Source: Rhizobium sp. RCAM05350
GTDB taxonomy: Bacteria > Pseudomonadota > Alphaproteobacteria > Rhizobiales > Rhizobiaceae
Direction of reading: 5' to 3'
DNA length: 64,000 nt
NCBI GenBank assembly: GCA_024426085.1
Contig: CP087974.1
Location: 310,001-374,000 of the forward strand
Position numbers and translations under genes: made by a program. The notes below the pieces were generated by a model. It saw only the letters and a program-made list of their open reading frames with translations, was not told the origin of the DNA and did no database searches. Below are positions 32,195 to 43,348 of this stretch, piece by piece (the stretch's first letter is position 1; each line of letters opens with the position of its first letter).

Positions 32195-35100
32195 TTAGCT
32201 GAAGCGTCCAGCCGCATGTGCGAGCATCGTGTAGACCTTGCCGGTATCGGACGTCAGATAGGTCTGGGTCATGACCTTGTCGCGGTCGTTGCGAGCAACG
32301 TCGCCAAGCAGTTTTTCGAAATCGGCGATGTAGCGATCGACGGCGGTGTGGAATTCCGGCTCGCGATCATACTTGCGCTTGATCTCGTCGAAGGTCTGCT
32401 GGCCCTTCAGCGTATAGAGGCGGCGGGTGAACACGTCGCGCTCGCCGCGCTGGTAGCGACGCCACAGGTCGACCGAGGCATCGTGATCGATGGCGCGGGC
32501 GATATCGACGGACAGAGAGTTCAGCGATTCCATCACATGGCGCGGGTTGCGGGTATCACCGGAGCGGGCTGCCGCAGCAGGTTGCGTTTCGGCGGTGCGC
32601 TGGACCGATGCTGTCCGCAACGGGCGCGTCTTCATCACGCGAGGCACCGCGCAACAGATCTCGCATCCAGCCGCTGCCTTCTTCCGGCTGCTGGCGGGTT
32701 GCTGACTGCGGCTCGGGCTGGCGGGCAACCGGCTGCTGGATCGCTGGCTGCTGGGCGAGGGGACGCGGCAGCTCGATGCCGAGACTGCCGCGAAGGGCAG
32801 GTTCCTGCTCTGCGCGACGTTGTTCCGTGGCTGGCTGCTGGGCGACCGCGCGGACCGGGGCGGGTGCCACAGCCTGCTGGACTGCCTGCTGTGCTGCGCT
32901 CTGCTGACGCACGATCGGCTGAGAGATTTCGAGCTGGCCAGAAGACTTGCCGATGATGTCGGACAGCTCCTGCAGGGCCTTGATCTGCTCGGCGACCGCA
33001 CGGCGCATGACCGAGGCGTTTTCCTTGGCTTCTTCCGGCAGGTCGAAGGCGCCGCGCTTCAATTCCTCGCGGGTCATGTCGAGTTCCTTGCGGATTTCGT
33101 GAGCCGAGCGGCGGATCTCGTCGGTGGCGCCGCTGAAGCGGCTGACGGCCTCTTCTACAGCCTGGCGGATGGCTTCGCCCATATGTTCGGCTGCGCCGTC
33201 CGACTTCTTGGTCGTTTCGGTCATCAGGCGATCGATGTCCGACAGGGAGGCGCCGACGCTGCCGCGCAGGCGGGAAGCGACTTCCTTCGAGCGTTCCTCT
33301 GCACGGACAAAGGCGCCTTCGACCGAAAGGCTTGCGTCTTCGCCAGCCTTGGTGACGGCAGCGCGCATGGCGTCGCTGGCCGAGGCGGCGCGGGCTTCGG
33401 CTTCCGACAGGGTCTTGCTGACATTGGCGAAGGACGACTGGACACCGGCACGCAGGTTGCTGGCGATTTCGTTGGAGCGTTCCTCTGCCCGCACGAACAC
33501 CGATTCCACCGACATGCTGGCTTCGTCGCCGGCCTTGACCACCGCATTGCGCATGGCTTCGGCGGCCGATGCGGCGCGCTGTTCGGCTTCGCTCAGAATG
33601 CGGCCGACATCGCTGAAGGACGACTGAATACCGGAGCGCAGATTGCCTGCGACCTGGGCCGAGCGGTCTTCTGCGCGCTGGAACGCGCCATCGACGAAGC
33701 CTTCGAGGGCGTGCATGGTCTTTTCGATCTCTTCGGACCGGCTGACGAGGCCGATGGAGAGCGTGCGCAGGGCATCCTGACGTTCTTCCAGCGTGCTGAC
33801 CAGATTGGACTGGGCAGCGGCCAGAAGATCGGATGCCTGGCCGAGCACCTTGGAATGGTCCTCGAAGCGGCCGACGATGCCGCCGATCTGCGACAGGGTC
33901 GAGCCGGAGATATCCGCCAGCTTGTCGACCTTGCCTTCGAGAAGGCGGGTCGAGGTCGACAGCATGTCGGACGCACGGGACGCGGATTCGGAGAACCGAG
34001 CGGTCGTCGATTCCAGCTGCTCGTCCATGGCACCGAGATTGGCACTGGCCTGTTCGATGACGCCGGCAATCGAACTGTTGCTTGCTGACAGCTGGTCGAT
34101 CAACCCCATGGCCGTCGACTGCAGACGGTTCTCGACCATCTTCATCGCCTTGGCCGTATCTTCAGCGCGGCTGGAGATCGCGTTCAGCGTTTCGCCGGTA
34201 CGTGCAGTCAGGCTGTCGAGTAGCGTAGCATTTTCGGCGCGCAGGCGTTCGGCGCTCTGCTGTGCCACTTCACTGATCCGGTCGGCCGCTTCCTTGCCGG
34301 TTGCGGCATACTGATCGATGATCGGGCGGGCCTGCTCGTCGATAATGCGCGACAGTTCGGCGGAGCGGCCGGCCAGCATCGAGTTGAGCTCGCGGGTGCT
34401 GTCGTCGAGGGTTGTACGGATCGTGTTGCCACGGGCCTCCAGGGCGTTTTCGACGTCGGTTAGGCTCTGGCTCAGCGACGATGCCTGTTCGGCGACGCGC
34501 GACTGGGTCTGGGCAATCCGGGCGGCTGCGCCATCGGACGCTTCGCCGACGGAACGGGCAAGCTCGGCGCTGCGCATTGCTGCGTTCGCTGCCGTCTGTT
34601 CCACGGCCGACTGGAAGTCGGCCTGCCGTGCAGCCATCGCCTGGGCAAAATCGTCGCCGGCCTTGGCCAGCAGTTCGGCAGAGCGCAGTGCTTCCGCATC
34701 GATACCCTGGGCAGCTTCACCGACAGCACCGCGCAGGTTGGTGACGAGGCCTGCGGCCTTGCCCTCGATCGTGCGGCTGACCCTGTCGAGGCCGATCGAA
34801 AGGGCGTGGTCCATCGTGCCGAGGCGTTCTTCGATGCGTCCCGTGCCGCCTTCGATACTCGCCTCGATCCGCGTGGCTGCGGCCGCCGTGACGCGGTCGA
34901 GTTCGGCCGTATGGGTGGTGAGCGTTTCGGCGATACGGCTTGCGGCTTGCCCGCTGATCCGGTCGATCTCTTCGGTACGGCCGGTCAGGCTGCCGGCGAT
35001 CCGGTCGGCGGCAGCGGTGCTGACGCGGTCGAGTTCTGCCGTATGGTCCGACAGGGTGGAGGCGATCCGTGCTGCGGCAGCATTGCCGACGCGGTCGATT

Positions 35101-38100
35101 TCTTCCGTCCGGCCAGCCAGGCTGTCGCTAATCATGGCGGCCACGGCCGTGCTGATCTGATCGAATTCAGCCGTGTGGGAAGACAGCGTTTTCGGCGATC
35201 CGTGCTGCGGCAACGCCGCCGATACGGTCGATTTCGTCGGTGTGGCCGGCAAGGCTGTCGGCGATGCGCGCAGCGGCGCGGTCGCTGACCTGATCCAGTT
35301 CGAACACCTTTGTCGACAGAGTATCGGCGATCCTCTGGCCGGCATTGTCGACGAATTCGCTGACGCCGCCGACGCTATCGTGAATGCGGCCTTCCAGCAC
35401 GCCGAGGCTGCTTTCGATGCGCGCACCGGTTTCGTCGACGCTGCTGTTGATGTTGGAGAGCGACGTGTCCATCCGGTGCGTCAGGGTATCGGCAGCGCGG
35501 CTGATCTGGTCGGCAGTTTCGCCGAGCTGGGTCGCGACGTGGCTGGTGCTGGCAAGCATGCGTTGCTCGAGCGCGAGCGCGCTCTTGTCAATGGCGCCGC
35601 CGAGTTCCGTCTGGCGCTCTTCCAACGTCATTTCCAACATGCTGGCGCTAGTGGCCAGCGTCGTGGCAATCGACATGGATTGTTCGCCCAGAAGGTCGGA
35701 AAGCTGGTCGGTCCCGTGGGCCACCGCGACATTGATCGCATTGATCCGGTCATCGAGCGTTGCCCGGATCTGGTCATGCGTCGATGCAAGCGATGTCGCC
35801 AGTTGGTCGGCATGGCCGGACAGGGTCTGTTCGATATCGGAAGCCCTGCCTGTCATGGCCAAGGCCAGTTCGGAGGCATGGCCGGAGAGGGCGCTGGCAA
35901 TCTCCGCCGATGTGCTGGTCATCGTACTGGCGATATCGCTGACGCGGCCCGAGAGGTTTTCGGCGATCTCGGCAACGCGGCCGGAAAGCTGCTGTTCGAT
36001 GTCACCGACGCGATCGGCCATCGTTTCGGCAATTGCGCTGGCACGATAGGACAGGCTGTCGGCAATTTCTTCCGTGCGGCTGCTGAGCGTGTCGGTCATT
36101 TCGGCCGCGCGTGCAGACATGGTGCCAGCAATTTCGGCGGAGCGCTCCGACAGAAGCGTATCCAGTGCCGCTGTCTGCGTCGTGAGCGTGTCGCCGAGTA
36201 CGCGGCTGCGTTCGGTCATGACGCTATCCAGGCGCTCGGTGGTGCCACCGATAGCCTGTCTGATTGCTCCCGCCGAAGAGGTCAATACGTTGGCGAGCGC
36301 GCCTGTACGGTGCGACAGGATCGTGTCGAGCCGCTCTGCGGTGCCTTCTGAATGCGCTGTCGATCGCCGTCGTGGACGAGTTCAGAACGTTGGCGAGTGC
36401 GCCGGTGCGCTGCGACAGGATGGTGTCGAGGCGCTCTGCAGTGCCATCAAATGCACCGTCGATCGCCGCTGTCGACGAGTTCAGGACATTGGCAAGTGCG
36501 CCGGTGCGCTGCGACAGGATCGTATCGATCCGTTCCGCCGTGCCTTCAAAGGCGCTGTCGATCGATTCCGAGCTCGCTGCGAGCAGGCTGGAGAGTTCGA
36601 CGGTTCGTTCCGAAAGCGTATTGTCGAGGCGCAGCTGGCTGGCCGCGATCGATGTGGTGATCTCGTCGGCGCGGTTGGTGAGCGTGTCCTCAATGCGGCC
36701 GTGGATCGCCTGCAGGCCGTCGATGAAGCCGGTCGTATGCGTATCCAGGTTTTCGGCCAGCTGCTGGTTGCTTGCAGCAATCGCGCTGGTGCGGGCGTCA
36801 AGCGTGTCGGCAAGCCGCTGCTGGCTCTCGGTGAGGGCTGCCTCAAGCGAGATGGCGCGTTGGCCAAAGCCGGTTTCGAGCCGGTCCTGCGCCGCCGTCA
36901 GCGCGCCCATCAGTGTGCCGGAGCGTTCCGACAAAACGCCGTCGATACGCACATGTGCATTACCGATCGCTTCGCTGAGTTCGGCGGTCTTGCCGCTGAT
37001 GGTCTGCTCGATGAAATCCTGCGTGGTGCCGAGCGTCGTCGCCAGTGTCAGCGACTGATCCGACAGAGCGGACTCGAAGCGTTCGATACCGCCGTCGAGA
37101 ATGCCGCCGATGGAGTCTGCGCCGCCGGAGACCGACTGGTTGATGCGGGCGAGGCTTTCCATCAGCTTGGAATCGAGCATGCCGGCGCGCTTGTCGAAGG
37201 CTGTGGCAAATTCGTGGAAGCGGCTGTCGAAGGCCGTTGCCAGATGACCGACGGTCGTCTGCAGCTTTTCATCGAAGAAGCCGGTGCGCAGATCGATATC
37301 CATGATCATGTCGTCTGCACTGGACTTCAGGCTCTGGCGGAAATTCGCGCCCTTTTCGTCCAGCGTGGCGTTCAGCGTGTGCAAGATATCATCAAGACCG
37401 CCGGTGATGGCCTGCTGGCCAATGTTGAGGCTTTCGTTGAGATCGCGTGTGCGGGCGATCAGCGTCTCGTTGAGCTGGCGGGCGCGTTCGTTGAGTGCTG
37501 CGTTGAGCTTTTCGGTGTTGGCATCCAGCGAGGAGGCGCGGGTCTCGAACTGACCGAGCAGCTGCTGGCCGCGCTTGGCGAGCGTCTGGCTCAGATTGTC
37601 CAGGCGGGTATCGAATTCGTTGCTGAGCGAAACGCCGGCGGTGGTGAGGCCCGAGAGCAGGGCGTCGGTGCGGGTCGACAGCATGGCGTCGATCGTCTGG
37701 GTGGCGCTGTTGGAACGCTCCATCAGGGCGGCGGCGCGGGTCTCGATCATCGAGGCAAACGCTTCGCCTGAGGTGGCGATGCGGTTGGAAATATCGTCGC
37801 CGGCAAGCGCCAGTTCGTCCTTGAGCTGGGTATGGGCACCGGAAATCGACGAACGGATGCGTTCGGCATGGCCGACGATGGATTCACGCTCGAGGCCGAG
37901 TTCCTGGACCAGCGTGCGGACACGCAGTTCGTTGTCGCTATAGCTGCGCTCAAGCGCGTTGACTTCGGAGTGAACCAGCGTTTCGAGTTCGGTGGCACGC
38001 GCGATCGTCCGCTCGATGCCTTCGTTCATTGCCGACACTTCGCGGCGAACCGCCTGGCCGACGGTCATGATGCGCTCGGAGGCGGCGGTTTCCGGCTCTG

Positions 38101-38704
38101 CGAGGCGCAAGGCGACTTCGGCCATGGAGCGGGCGGCGCTGCGCAATTCCTGGGCGCGCGAAATCATGATGGCGAAAGAGAAGAACAGCATTACGGGCAG
38201 GATGATGAAAATCGCGACGCCGATGGCACCCGGCATGGCCGACAGGTCGGCAAGCGAGCAGATCTGCCAGATTTCCGGGCCATAGAGAAGGTTGGCGACA
38301 CCAAGGCCGCCGATGATCCACAGGGCCGAGACGGCGGCGGCAATGCGCATCGCCGAGCGGCTGGAGCGGCACGTCCAGCGATCGCAGGATCGCTGCGGGC
38401 GTCCTGCGGCCGTCGTCGTTTGCCGGGGCAAATGAGGGGGCCTTGGGGGCAGGTTCCGGGGACAGGGTTCTTTGGGTTTCAGCAGCGCGGCTTTGGCGGC
38501 CTGTTCCTGCTGCGTTTTCGGGTTCTTCGCCTGGCTGGGCGCAGGTGCCTGTTTGGCCGATTCAGACACTTTTTCCTCCGGGTGATCCAGGGAAGTCTTG
38601 TCGTTGAGGGCAGACTTAAGCTCGTCAAAATCGATTTTCAGAGCGTCTTCCAACGCCTGAAATGCCTTGTCGTCGATCGACTCATTGCTTTTATTTGTCG
38701 CCAT
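32195..38704 (-). CDS. Giant coiled-coil growth-pole-ring protein (GPR/RgsE-like, frameshifted)
   Basis: About 2,170 residues, matching the size of Agrobacterium GPR and Sinorhizobium RgsE, membrane-anchored scaffolds that ring the growing pole and are needed for unipolar growth. The N-terminus (KSNESIDDKAFQALEDAL) is cytoplasmic and acidic. Two helices follow at about residues 120-185 (VSALWIIGGLGVANLL; GAIGVAIFIILPVMLFFSFAIMI). Nearly all the rest is apolipoprotein-like helix with 11-residue periodicity, in 22-residue units (TGRTEEIDRISGQAASRIAETL) and 33-residue units around 36.3-36.6 kb. The C-terminal part is Pro/Gln-rich (about 32.6-32.9 kb) and ends in a folded-looking segment. At least five shifts are present, for example T36349. 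Confidence 0.88.
36291..36590 (-). repeat. Three tandem 99-bp repeats inside the GPR-type gene
   Basis: Copies begin near 36291, 36391 and 36490, encoding 33-residue units of the form GTAERLDTILSQRTGALANV plus LNSSTAAIDSAF. Copies are nearly identical in DNA. The first is 100 bp, not 99, because of the extra T36349 that also breaks the reading frame. Confidence 0.85.
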
Positions 38705-39368
38705 GCGGATACGCCTCGTTACCAAACTGTCCTTTCGGAAGGATCGCCGCAACACCGCCTGCATTGGGAACACCTCCGAAACTCGGACGGTGACATGAGG
38801 ATACGCGTAATTACATCTACGCAGAACCCTGACATGCACCCATTTCAACCACGCACCGACGGATAACGTATTGAGACCCGTAGGTGCTTCATTCAATACA
38901 GTTTTCCGTCAGGACCGTTTACGCCCAAAGACGTAAACATATCCCTCAACGTACCGTAGTGACACATTCACCGGTTTCTTACAATTAAGGGCCTCCGGCA
39001 TTCGTTAAAATCCTAACAAGTTCTTAATGAAAATTGGAGGTGTTTTGGCCAAAAACCCTTGTAATCAGGCGGTTTAATGGCCGTTAACCATGTCAAGCGA
39101 AAGCTGCCCTCATTGCGCCGCGTTTTAATCAGATAGCAGCGCTGCTCCGGCTTAATCAGGGCCAGAGATGATTGGAATACCGGCTTTGCAGGGCATGGGA
39201 TCACACGGTCCGCGCCATCTTGAAGCCATATATTAAGCAGACGGGTCAAGCACTTCCAGACAAATCCGGGGTAGCCCAGGGGGCGTCGGGAGAGCGAACT
39301 CGATAAAAAACGGGACGACCGATTGCGAGCCGGTGCGTCAGAAAAAAACAACTTAAGGACATTGGCAC
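38705..39368. other. 664-bp intergenic region between the GPR-type gene and the Hpt gene
   Basis: No gene is evident. It is relatively AT-rich and must hold the divergent promoters of both genes. It carries several TTAA words; the best is TTAA-N6-TTAACCAT (39074-39091), close to the CtrA recognition pattern TTAA-N7-TTAAC but one base short in the spacer. Confidence 0.45.
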
Positions 39369-39737
39369 ATGGCGGCTCTCAAGATCGCGTTCGAAGCACC
39401 TGACAATTTGGGTGGGGCTTGCCCTCCAAGTCGAGGCCCATCGATCTCGTTCATCTCATGACACAGACAATGGGTGACAAGCTTCTCGAAATCGAAGTGC
39501 TGCAAATGTTTGCACGCCAGACCCGGCAGCTGATGAAGGATCTGTCCTCCGATAGCGCCGATGTCCGGCTGGCGACTGCCCACCGACTGCGCGGGCGCGG
39601 CTCTTGCCGTTGGCGCTTTCGGGGTGGCCGAGAGCGCAGCGGCTGTCGAGGCGGCACCGCAGGACGCCGGTAATCTTGCCGCGCTCGGTGCAGCCGTACT
39701 CGAGGCCGAACTGTTTATCCTGAAACTCTGCCGGTAA
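39369..39737 (+). CDS. Hpt-domain phosphotransfer protein (frameshifted)
   Basis: A small protein of about 121 residues. After repair of two breaks (near 39421 and 39590) it reads SRPIDLVHLMTQTMGDKLLEIEVLQMFARQTRQLMKDL and then ATAHRLRGAALAVGAFGVAE. AHRLRGAA is the Hpt phosphorylation motif with its receiving histidine. It probably relays phosphate from a hybrid kinase to a response regulator; no kinase lies next to it, though cckA is 12 kb away. It is divergent from the GPR-type gene. Confidence 0.75.
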
Positions 39738-39946
39738 TTTCCACCGGTATCCGCTGGTGAAATGCCTCAGCGACAAAGGGTCACGGGTGATGCCGGACCT
39801 AGCCCAAACCCACGTGAGTTGACTGGCGATGGGATTTGTTGGAAGAAATCGGATGAATTCGCCGCGTTCCGCCGCCGCCTCTGTTTCGGGGCGGCGCTAT
39901 TGTTCTTGCGGCAAGCCGAAACAACGCCAAGCATCCGGAAGAAACA

Positions 39947-40267
39947 ATGCCAAAACTGAGTATCATCGCCTTTGACGGCACGCGCCACGACTTTGAGGTT
40001 CAGGCGGGGTCGACCGTCATGGAAAACGCCGTGCGCAATTCGGTGCCTGGCATCGAAGCCGAATGCGGTGGTGCCTGCGCCTGTGCGACCTGTCATGTCT
40101 ATGTGGATGACGAATGGTCGGCGAGGGTGGGCGCACCGGAGGCGATGGAAGAGGACATGCTCGATTTTGCCTACGACGTGAAGCCGACCTCGCGGCTGTC
40201 CTGTCAGATCAAGATGAGCGACGGCCTGGACGGGCTCGTCGTGCATGTGCCAGAGCGCCAAGCCTGA
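39947..40267 (+). CDS. Adrenodoxin-type [2Fe-2S] ferredoxin
   Basis: An intact 106-residue ferredoxin. The cluster cysteines are C40, C46 and C49 ([11 protein letters not shown]), with the fourth in RLSCQIKM. The [15 protein letters not shown] pattern marks the ISC-type/adrenodoxin group, which donates electrons to P450s or to iron-sulfur cluster assembly. There is no adjacent reductase or P450 gene, so the partner is unknown. Confidence 0.92.
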   Translation: MPKLSIIAFDGTRHDFEVQAGSTVMENAVRNSVPGIEAECGGACACATCHVYVDDEWSARVGAPEAMEEDMLDFAYDVKPTSRLSCQIKMSDGLDGLVVHVPERQA

Positions 40268-40295
40268 GTTCAGGCCACTCCTATCCGTTCCTGTC

Positions 40296-40395
40296 AAAAA
40301 AAGCCCCGCTCGTCGCGATCGACAGGCGGGGCCAGGAGGGCGCATCGCATGCAGATGAGGGAGGGAACATCTGCTGCATCAAGATACGCCAGGAG
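40296..40395 (-). ncRNA. Candidate trans-acting sRNA with anti-Shine-Dalgarno loop
   Basis: Read on the minus strand: a 7-bp stem GCAGATG / CATCTGC (plus-strand 40351-40374) displays the loop TTCCCTCCCT, then GCCCTCCTGG, then a strong GC hairpin (GCCCCGC / GCGGGGC, plus 40303-40332) followed by seven T residues. No coding frame precedes this terminator on that strand within 360 bp. The design matches rhizobial sRNAs such as the alpha-r14 group, whose CCUCC-rich loops pair with ribosome binding sites. The 5' end near 40395 is a guess. Confidence 0.5.
40303..40332 (-). terminator. Terminator on the minus strand
   Basis: GCCCCGC and GCGGGGC pair, with an inner GTCG / CGAC stem. The T-run lies on the minus strand (plus AAAAAAA at 40296-40302), so it terminates leftward transcription, not the ferredoxin gene. 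Confidence 0.85.
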
Positions 40396-40696
40396 AACAC
40401 AACCTACGCAACGCCTCTGGCCGGTCGAACATCAATCCGGAACGAGACAGTCAAGCGCGAAACAATACTTCCGGTTTGGCGCATCCGGTCGGGACACGCA
40501 CCCAGTAAACCGGGCAGGAATGAAGCTGGTTTGATTTCCTGTTCTTCACTCTATGCTTACACTGTACATCATCTTTCGGCGTTGTTGTATCGCTAGAAAT
40601 CACCAATGAGATACTGTTGACGCGCAAGCTCGCTGCAGGCCACGTGATTCACCACTCGGATTGTATGGGGCCACGATTCTGCGGCAGGTGCAGTGC

Positions 40697-41322
40697 TTAG
40701 CGCTTGGTGAGCGTATCAAGCCGATACTGCAGCAGCCGGATCATCCGGCGGTCGAAATTGGCTGCTTCCATCCTGTCAGAAACGGGCCTGATCGCGATCA
40801 TGGTCCTGGATGGCCGTTTCGCTCAGTCGTGCGACGCGGGCCTGCATGCGCTCGCAATCAGCCTCGGGTTTCAGCGACAGGAAGTCCTTTTCCAGCTTGC
40901 GCGCATGGTTGCGCGCAATTTCGGCATGGCGCTCCTCATGACGCTTGATGTCGCTCGACAGCGTATCCCAGACGAGGGCGAGGTCGCGATTTGCCTTGCT
41001 GCGGTTTTCCAGCGGGGCAAGATCAGCCGGGTGCTGAGCGTGACCTTCCGCTGCTGCCGACGGCACAGCGGTTGCCGTGTTTCACATAAGTTACCGTGCC
41101 GCCGAACTTGATCTTGGTGGCACCGGGATGGCGCGAGCCGCTGCTTTTCATCATCGGCCCGTTTTCCGACAGCGCCTTGTCCAGATCCTCAGCCGTGCGA
41201 CCGCCGATCGAGAAATACGTGATGCTCTTGTTCACGACGGTTTCGGCAAAGGCTGTCGAAGAGGGGCTTGCCACGAGACTTGCTATCAGAAGCGCGGCGA
41301 ATGAAATGCGGCCAGTCGGCAT
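40697..41322 (-). CDS. DUF922 family exported protease-like protein (frameshifted)
   Basis: About 207 residues. It has a signal peptide (ISFAALLIASLVASPSSTAFA), then ITYFSIGGRTAEDLDKALSENGP, and after a shift near 41055 the segment NRDLALVWDTLSSDIKRHEERHAEIARNHA. HEERH has the HExxH zinc-site spacing found in the DUF922 family of putative zinc proteases. The protein is predicted periplasmic. Substrate unknown. Confidence 0.75.
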
Positions 41323-41528
41323 ATGTTTACAGGTCTCGGCAGTTGAACTTCCTAAGAGCTTGGGGCATAGCCAGCCGGAGCGCAACAGCAAATAGGCAAC
41401 AGCCTCCGGCAAACCGGAAAAGCCATTGCATTTCGGGTATTTGCGGTGACCTGATTCTGTTTACGTCCTCGTGTCGTCAAACGCATGCCGGCTGACGGCA
41501 AAGATGCAAGAAAGGCAGTGAAACCATC

Positions 41529-42373
41529 ATGATCGATCCTTTCCAGCCCTTCGAATGGGCGTTGGCTCACGGCCGGACGCTGACGCTTGGTCCCAGGGGA
41601 GTGTTGATGGCAATCATCAACGTGACGCCGGATTCGTTTTCAGACGGCGGCAGCTACACTGAAACGGAAGCTGCGGTATCGCAGGCACTGCGCTGTGTCG
41701 AAAACGGCGCCGAAATCCTCGATATCGGCAGTGAATCGACCCGTCCGGGTGCTGCTGTAGTAACGGCCGCGCAGGAACAGGACCGTGTGCTTCCGGTGAT
41801 ATCAGCGCTCGCCAGCCGGACCGATGCGATCATTTCGGTGGATACATACCGGGCCGAGACCGCAAGCCTCGCAGTCGCTGCGGGCGCCCATGTCATCAAT
41901 GACGTGCACGGGCTGCAGCGCGAGCCTGATCTGGCCAGTATCGCGGCGGTGACCGGGGCAGGCCTGTGCATCATGCATACCGGCCGCGACCGTGAAAAGC
42001 TCGCCGATGTCGTGCATGATCAATATCATTTCCTTGAGCGGTCTCTGGAGATCGCCGCCGCAGCCGGCGTCGAGCGCCAGCGGATCGTTCTCGATCCGGG
42101 CTTCGGTTTTGCCAAGGATGCCGACGAGAACCTCGCACTGATGGCCCGGTTTGACGAGTTGTCCGGTTTCGGGCTGCCGCTTTTGGCCGGGACATCATGG
42201 CCTTTCTCGGCGCCATCACTGGTCGTGAGGCGCCGGAGAGGGACGCCGCCACGGCCGCAACGACGGCGTTGCTCAGAATGGCGGGTGCTGCGGTTTTCCG
42301 GGTACACGATGTCGCAATCAACAGGGATGCGCTTCTGGTGGCGGATGCTATGCTGGCCGCAAAAGAAATATGA
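41529..42373 (+). CDS. folP: Dihydropteroate synthase (frameshifted)
   Basis: Joins 4-aminobenzoate to hydroxymethyl-dihydropterin in folate synthesis. Family motifs: MAIINVTPDSFSDGG, IGSESTRPGA, ISVDTYRAE, INDVHGL, VLDPGFGFAKDADENL. A break near 42195 falls at the GTSRK-like segment before FLGAITGREAPERDAATAATTALL; here the shift looks like lost bases, not an added one. First gene of the folP-folB-folK operon. Confidence 0.93.
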
Positions 42374-42401
42374 CGGGACGGCCTGGGAAGGAAAATCGAC
42401 C

Positions 42402-42770
42402 ATGAAAGCGATCTACACGATCACCCTGAAGAACTGCGCCTTCTTTGTGCGCCACGGCGTTCACGACGAGGAGGAGTTCCTGGGGCAGCGGTTCTTCGTC
42501 GATGCGGAGCTGGACGTCGAGCAGGGGACGGCTCTGGTCGACGATTCTATCAATGATACAGTGCATTACGGCATTGCCTTCACCGAGATCGAGAAGATCA
42601 TCACCGGACGGCGGCGTTACCTGATCGAGGCCTTGGCGCTGGAGGTGGCAACCACGCTCTGTTCGGTTTTCCCGCAGATACGCCGGGCGAAAGTATCGAT
42701 CCGCAAGCCGAATGCACCTGTTCCCGGTGTGCTCGACTATGTCGAAGTGACGGTCGAGCATTTTGCCTGA
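42402..42770 (+). CDS. folB: Dihydroneopterin aldolase
   Basis: An intact 122-residue enzyme that converts dihydroneopterin to 6-hydroxymethyl-dihydropterin. Visible blocks: FVRHGVHDEEEFLGQRFFVDAEL, DTVHYGIAFTEIEKII, LIEALALEVATTL, and RKPNAPVPGVLDYVEVTVE with the conserved lysine. GAAGGAAAA precedes the start. Its stop is one base before the folK ATG. Confidence 0.93.
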   Translation: MKAIYTITLKNCAFFVRHGVHDEEEFLGQRFFVDAELDVEQGTALVDDSINDTVHYGIAFTEIEKIITGRRRYLIEALALEVATTLCSVFPQIRRAKVSIRKPNAPVPGVLDYVEVTVEHFA

Positions 42771-42771
42771 C

Positions 42772-43297
42772 ATGGATGGGCATCTGGCGACGCTTGGCCT
42801 CGGCGGCAATATCGGCGATCCGGCAGCATCAATGGCGCGCGCTCGTCCTTTTGGATACGCGGGCGGATTGCGCGGTGGTGCACGTCTCAAAACTCTATCG
42901 CACGCCGCCCTGGGGTAAAATCGACCAGGCCTGGTTCTTCAATGCCTGCGCTGCGGTGAGGACCACTTTGTCCCCGGACGATCTGCTCGATGCCTGTCTG
43001 TCGATCGAACGCCAGATGAAACGGGAGCGGCTGGAACGCTGGGGGCCACGCACGATCGATATCGATGTACTAACCTATGACGACCGCATACAGCACTCGC
43101 AGACACTGGAAATACCGCATCCGCGGATGACGGAACGCGGTTTTGTCCTGAAACCACTGGCGGATTTCGCGCCTGATCTTGACGTCGCTGGCCGCACGGT
43201 TGCCGATTGGCTGGCGGACGCCGATGTCTCGGGCATCGAAATTGCCGACACGCGAAGCGACTGGTGGCGGCAAATATCGGTAACGCCTTCATCTTGA
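42772..43297 (+). CDS. folK: HPPK, 6-hydroxymethyl-dihydropterin pyrophosphokinase (frameshifted)
   Basis: The third enzyme of the local folate operon; it activates hydroxymethyl-dihydropterin with ATP. It starts LATLGLGGNIGDPA, then SKLYRTPPWGKIDQAWFFNACAAV, and carries the catalytic segment ERWGPRTIDIDVLTYDD and IPHPRMTERGFVLKPLAD. One +1 shift near 42832 (GGCAGCATC) joins the first 16 residues to the rest. Confidence 0.92.
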
Positions 43298-43302
43298 ACG
43301 CA

Positions 43303-43327
43303 AAAGAGCCGGACAAGCCGGCTCTTT
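43303..43327 (+). terminator. Bidirectional terminator between folK and the exported-protein gene
   Basis: AAAGAGCCGG pairs with CCGGCTCTTT over a 5-base loop. It sits between two converging stop codons and has short A/T runs on both sides. Confidence 0.75.
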
Positions 43328-43348
43328 GAAGACCCCTGCAGGTAATTC

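Larger units (their letters stand above)
40268..40696. other. 429-bp region without protein genes
   Basis: It contains the minus-strand terminator and candidate sRNA described separately. The part from about 40400 to 40696 shows no convincing coding frame or structure. Confidence 0.4.

Noticed and set aside
32820-38866. Several long plus-strand open frames (up to 565 codons) opposite the GPR-type gene
   Set aside because: The repetitive Ala/Glu/Arg-rich gene on the minus strand gives long stop-free antisense frames. Their Arg/Gly/Val-rich translations have no domain and no start signals.
39241-39340. Possible tRNA-like segment in the region before the Hpt gene
   Set aside because: No T-loop GTTCRA motif or acceptor stem can be formed; only a chance G-rich stretch.
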